A DNA stretch of 6,283 nt from positions 1-6,283 of the forward strand of contig JAKBRR010000111.1 of assembly GCA_021845325.1 (NCBI GenBank), given 5' to 3'. The notes beneath the pieces were generated by a model. The model was given only the letters and a program-made list of their open reading frames with translations. It did not search any database and was not told the origin of the DNA. This DNA is from Thermoplasmata archaeon (GTDB taxonomy: Archaea > Thermoplasmatota > Thermoplasmata > Thermoplasmatales > Thermoplasmataceae). How positions within the stretch are numbered: position 1 is the stretch's first letter; every line of letters starts with the position of its first letter. A program made the position numbers and the translations under genes. Positions 5,517 to 6,283 of this stretch are shown here, piece by piece.

Positions 5517-5966
5517 TCAAAATTCCTCTAATAGGGTTACTTTTAGCAGCTTTTCAATTTTCCTTGCAGTTCTTATATCAGGTTTTAAGTCTCCACGTTC
5601 TATATTTGCTATGACATGTTTCTTTTCCATTAGTTTTAAAGCGAGTTCTTCCTGCGTCATAGCCGATTTTTCCCTTGCCTCTCTTATGATTAAATGAAAA
5701 TCTGGAACTATCTCAAGCTCTTCATCCCCTCTTTGACCCTCTCTTCTTATTTTTTGCTGCGATCTCGGCTTTCCCACAATAACCGGTCTCTCCCTCACCT
5801 GTAGTGTAACTTGCCCCTGAAATTCTGTTTTCTTTTGAACGGTTGCCCTTATGGATGTTACTGGAGTCCCGAATTTGGAACAGCTATCGCAGACAGAAAG
5901 TATAGCACCATCAATACGTATTTTAGTCAATTTTTGTGCCTTGTTTCCGCACATTTCGCATTCCAT
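5517..5966 (-). CDS. mbf1: Archaeal multiprotein bridging factor 1 (zinc ribbon + HTH)
   Basis: MBF1 is a conserved archaeal and eukaryotic protein. Eukaryotic forms bridge TBP and activators; archaeal forms are better known for association with the small ribosomal subunit. The architecture here is typical at 149 aa: an N-terminal zinc ribbon with C3-x2-C6 and C26-x2-C29, a basic flexible linker at about 40-85, and a C-terminal Cro/C1-type helix-turn-helix at about 89-145. The HTH core is MTQEELALKLMEKKHVIANIERGDLKPD (103-130), followed by the usual ARKIEKLLKV helix. ATG 5966 places the first cysteine at residue 3, normal for the family. An upstream ATG is out of frame. The gene leads a two-gene unit with the 96-aa protein and is divergent from the hydrolase gene. 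Confidence 0.93.
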   Translation of the reverse strand: MECEMCGNKAQKLTKIRIDGAILSVCDSCSKFGTPVTSIRATVQKKTEFQGQVTLQVRERPVIVGKPRSQQKIRREGQRGDEELEIVPDFHLIIREAREKSAMTQEELALKLMEKKHVIANIERGDLKPDIRTARKIEKLLKVTLLEEF

Positions 5967-5994
5967 ATTAAACAGGATACCATGTCAATTGAGG

Positions 5995-6002
5995 TAATAA
6001 TA
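5995..6002 (-). promoter_or_regulatory. TATA-like box for the MBF1 unit
   Basis: The minus strand reads TATTATTA, centred about 33 bases before ATG 5966, which would give a leader of roughly 6-8 bases. No Shine-Dalgarno sequence lies before the ATG. Confidence 0.4.
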
Positions 6003-6029
6003 CATTTTCATTTGGAAATTCATGAAAAA

Positions 6030-6037
6030 CTTTTTAC
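6030..6037 (+). promoter_or_regulatory. TATA-like box for the hydrolase gene
   Basis: CTTTTTAC is centred about 25 bases before ATG 6059, matching leaderless spacing. With the MBF1 box on the other strand it makes the 92 bases at 5967-6058 a divergent promoter region. Confidence 0.35.
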
Positions 6038-6058
6038 CCATTGCTAAATATTGTCATC

Positions 6059-6283
6059 ATGGATAACGTTAGTGAAGAGATTAGAAAATACAAGACTTTT
6101 GATGGAAGTACATTGGATTATTTCGTAACTAACCCGTCAAAAAATGAAAAAGCGTCCAGGATAATAGTAATATCTGAGATATGGGGTTTGACGGAATTTG
6201 TGAAGAATGTTTGCCGCAGACTTTCAGGAGAAGGATATTCTGCAATAGCTCCTGATCTGTATTCCAGACCTGATGACAAAGAA
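6059..6283 (+). CDS. Dienelactone hydrolase family protein, partial (5' end)
   Basis: The first 75 codons of an alpha/beta hydrolase; the gene continues past the window edge. Recognisable parts are a substrate-domain start (KTFDGSTLDYFV, 12-23), strand and turn RIIVISEIWGL at 34-44 with Glu40 matching the active-site glutamate of the dienelactone hydrolase family, a following helix FVKNVCRRLSGEGY (47-60), and the strand and turn SAIAPDLYSR at 61-70, whose Arg70 matches the family's conserved arginine. The Cys-Asp-His triad lies beyond the edge, so activity cannot be judged. Family members hydrolyse dienelactone in aromatic breakdown, but many archaeal and bacterial homologues act on unknown esters. 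ATG 6059 has a TATA-like box at leaderless spacing and no Shine-Dalgarno sequence. Confidence 0.88.
   Translation, partial: MDNVSEEIRKYKTFDGSTLDYFVTNPSKNEKASRIIVISEIWGLTEFVKNVCRRLSGEGYSAIAPDLYSRPDDKE

Noticed and set aside
5811..6047. 78-aa plus-strand ORF across the MBF1 start
   Set aside because: It runs antisense to the MBF1 zinc ribbon and through the divergent promoter region, and shows no domain.
1..6283. CRISPR array, mobile element, defence island or biosynthetic cluster
   Set aside because: There are no regularly spaced direct repeats, transposase or integrase motifs, terminal inverted repeats or recognisable defence domains; the genes are mostly housekeeping.

Overview
The window looks like a piece of archaeal chromosome, most likely Thermoplasmata (Thermoplasmatales-like). 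Five things point there: an archaeal-type aspartyl-tRNA synthetase, an archaeal MBF1 with zinc ribbon plus HTH, A/T-rich TATA-like boxes about 25 bases before many start codons with little or no leader, low G+C, and an exported protein almost free of positive charge, as expected in an acid habitat. The lineage is an inference from family features, not from a database match.

Layout from left to right. At 84-230 (+) is a 48-residue protein with a C-x2-H-x12-H-x3-H pattern. Convergent to it, 2534-290 (-) is a two-gene unit: an exported and membrane-bound NfeD/ClpP-class protein, followed with a 23-base overlap by a ROK-family sugar kinase. Divergent from nfeD is aspS (2651-3937, +). A 44-residue, highly charged small ORF (3902-4036, -) runs antisense into the last 36 bases of aspS. 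It shares an upstream region with a 3-hydroxyacyl-CoA dehydrogenase-family gene (4153-5130, +). A bulged hairpin at 5142-5173 lies between that gene and a convergent pair on the minus strand: MBF1 (5966-5517), then an unrecognised 96-residue protein (5503-5213). Divergent from MBF1, a dienelactone-hydrolase-family gene starts at 6059 and runs off the window.

Most of the content is housekeeping: translation (AspRS, MBF1), sugar phosphorylation (ROK kinase), acyl-CoA or hydroxy-acid oxidation (dehydrogenase) and membrane protein quality control (NfeD). I see no mobile element, CRISPR array, tRNA or rRNA, and no defence or biosynthetic cluster. The points most worth a second look are the NfeD protein, whose protease domain has no lysine where the Ser-Lys dyad needs one; the two small proteins at 84-230 and 3902-4036; the helical insertion and unusual catalytic-loop sequence of the dehydrogenase; and the MBF1-linked 96-residue protein.
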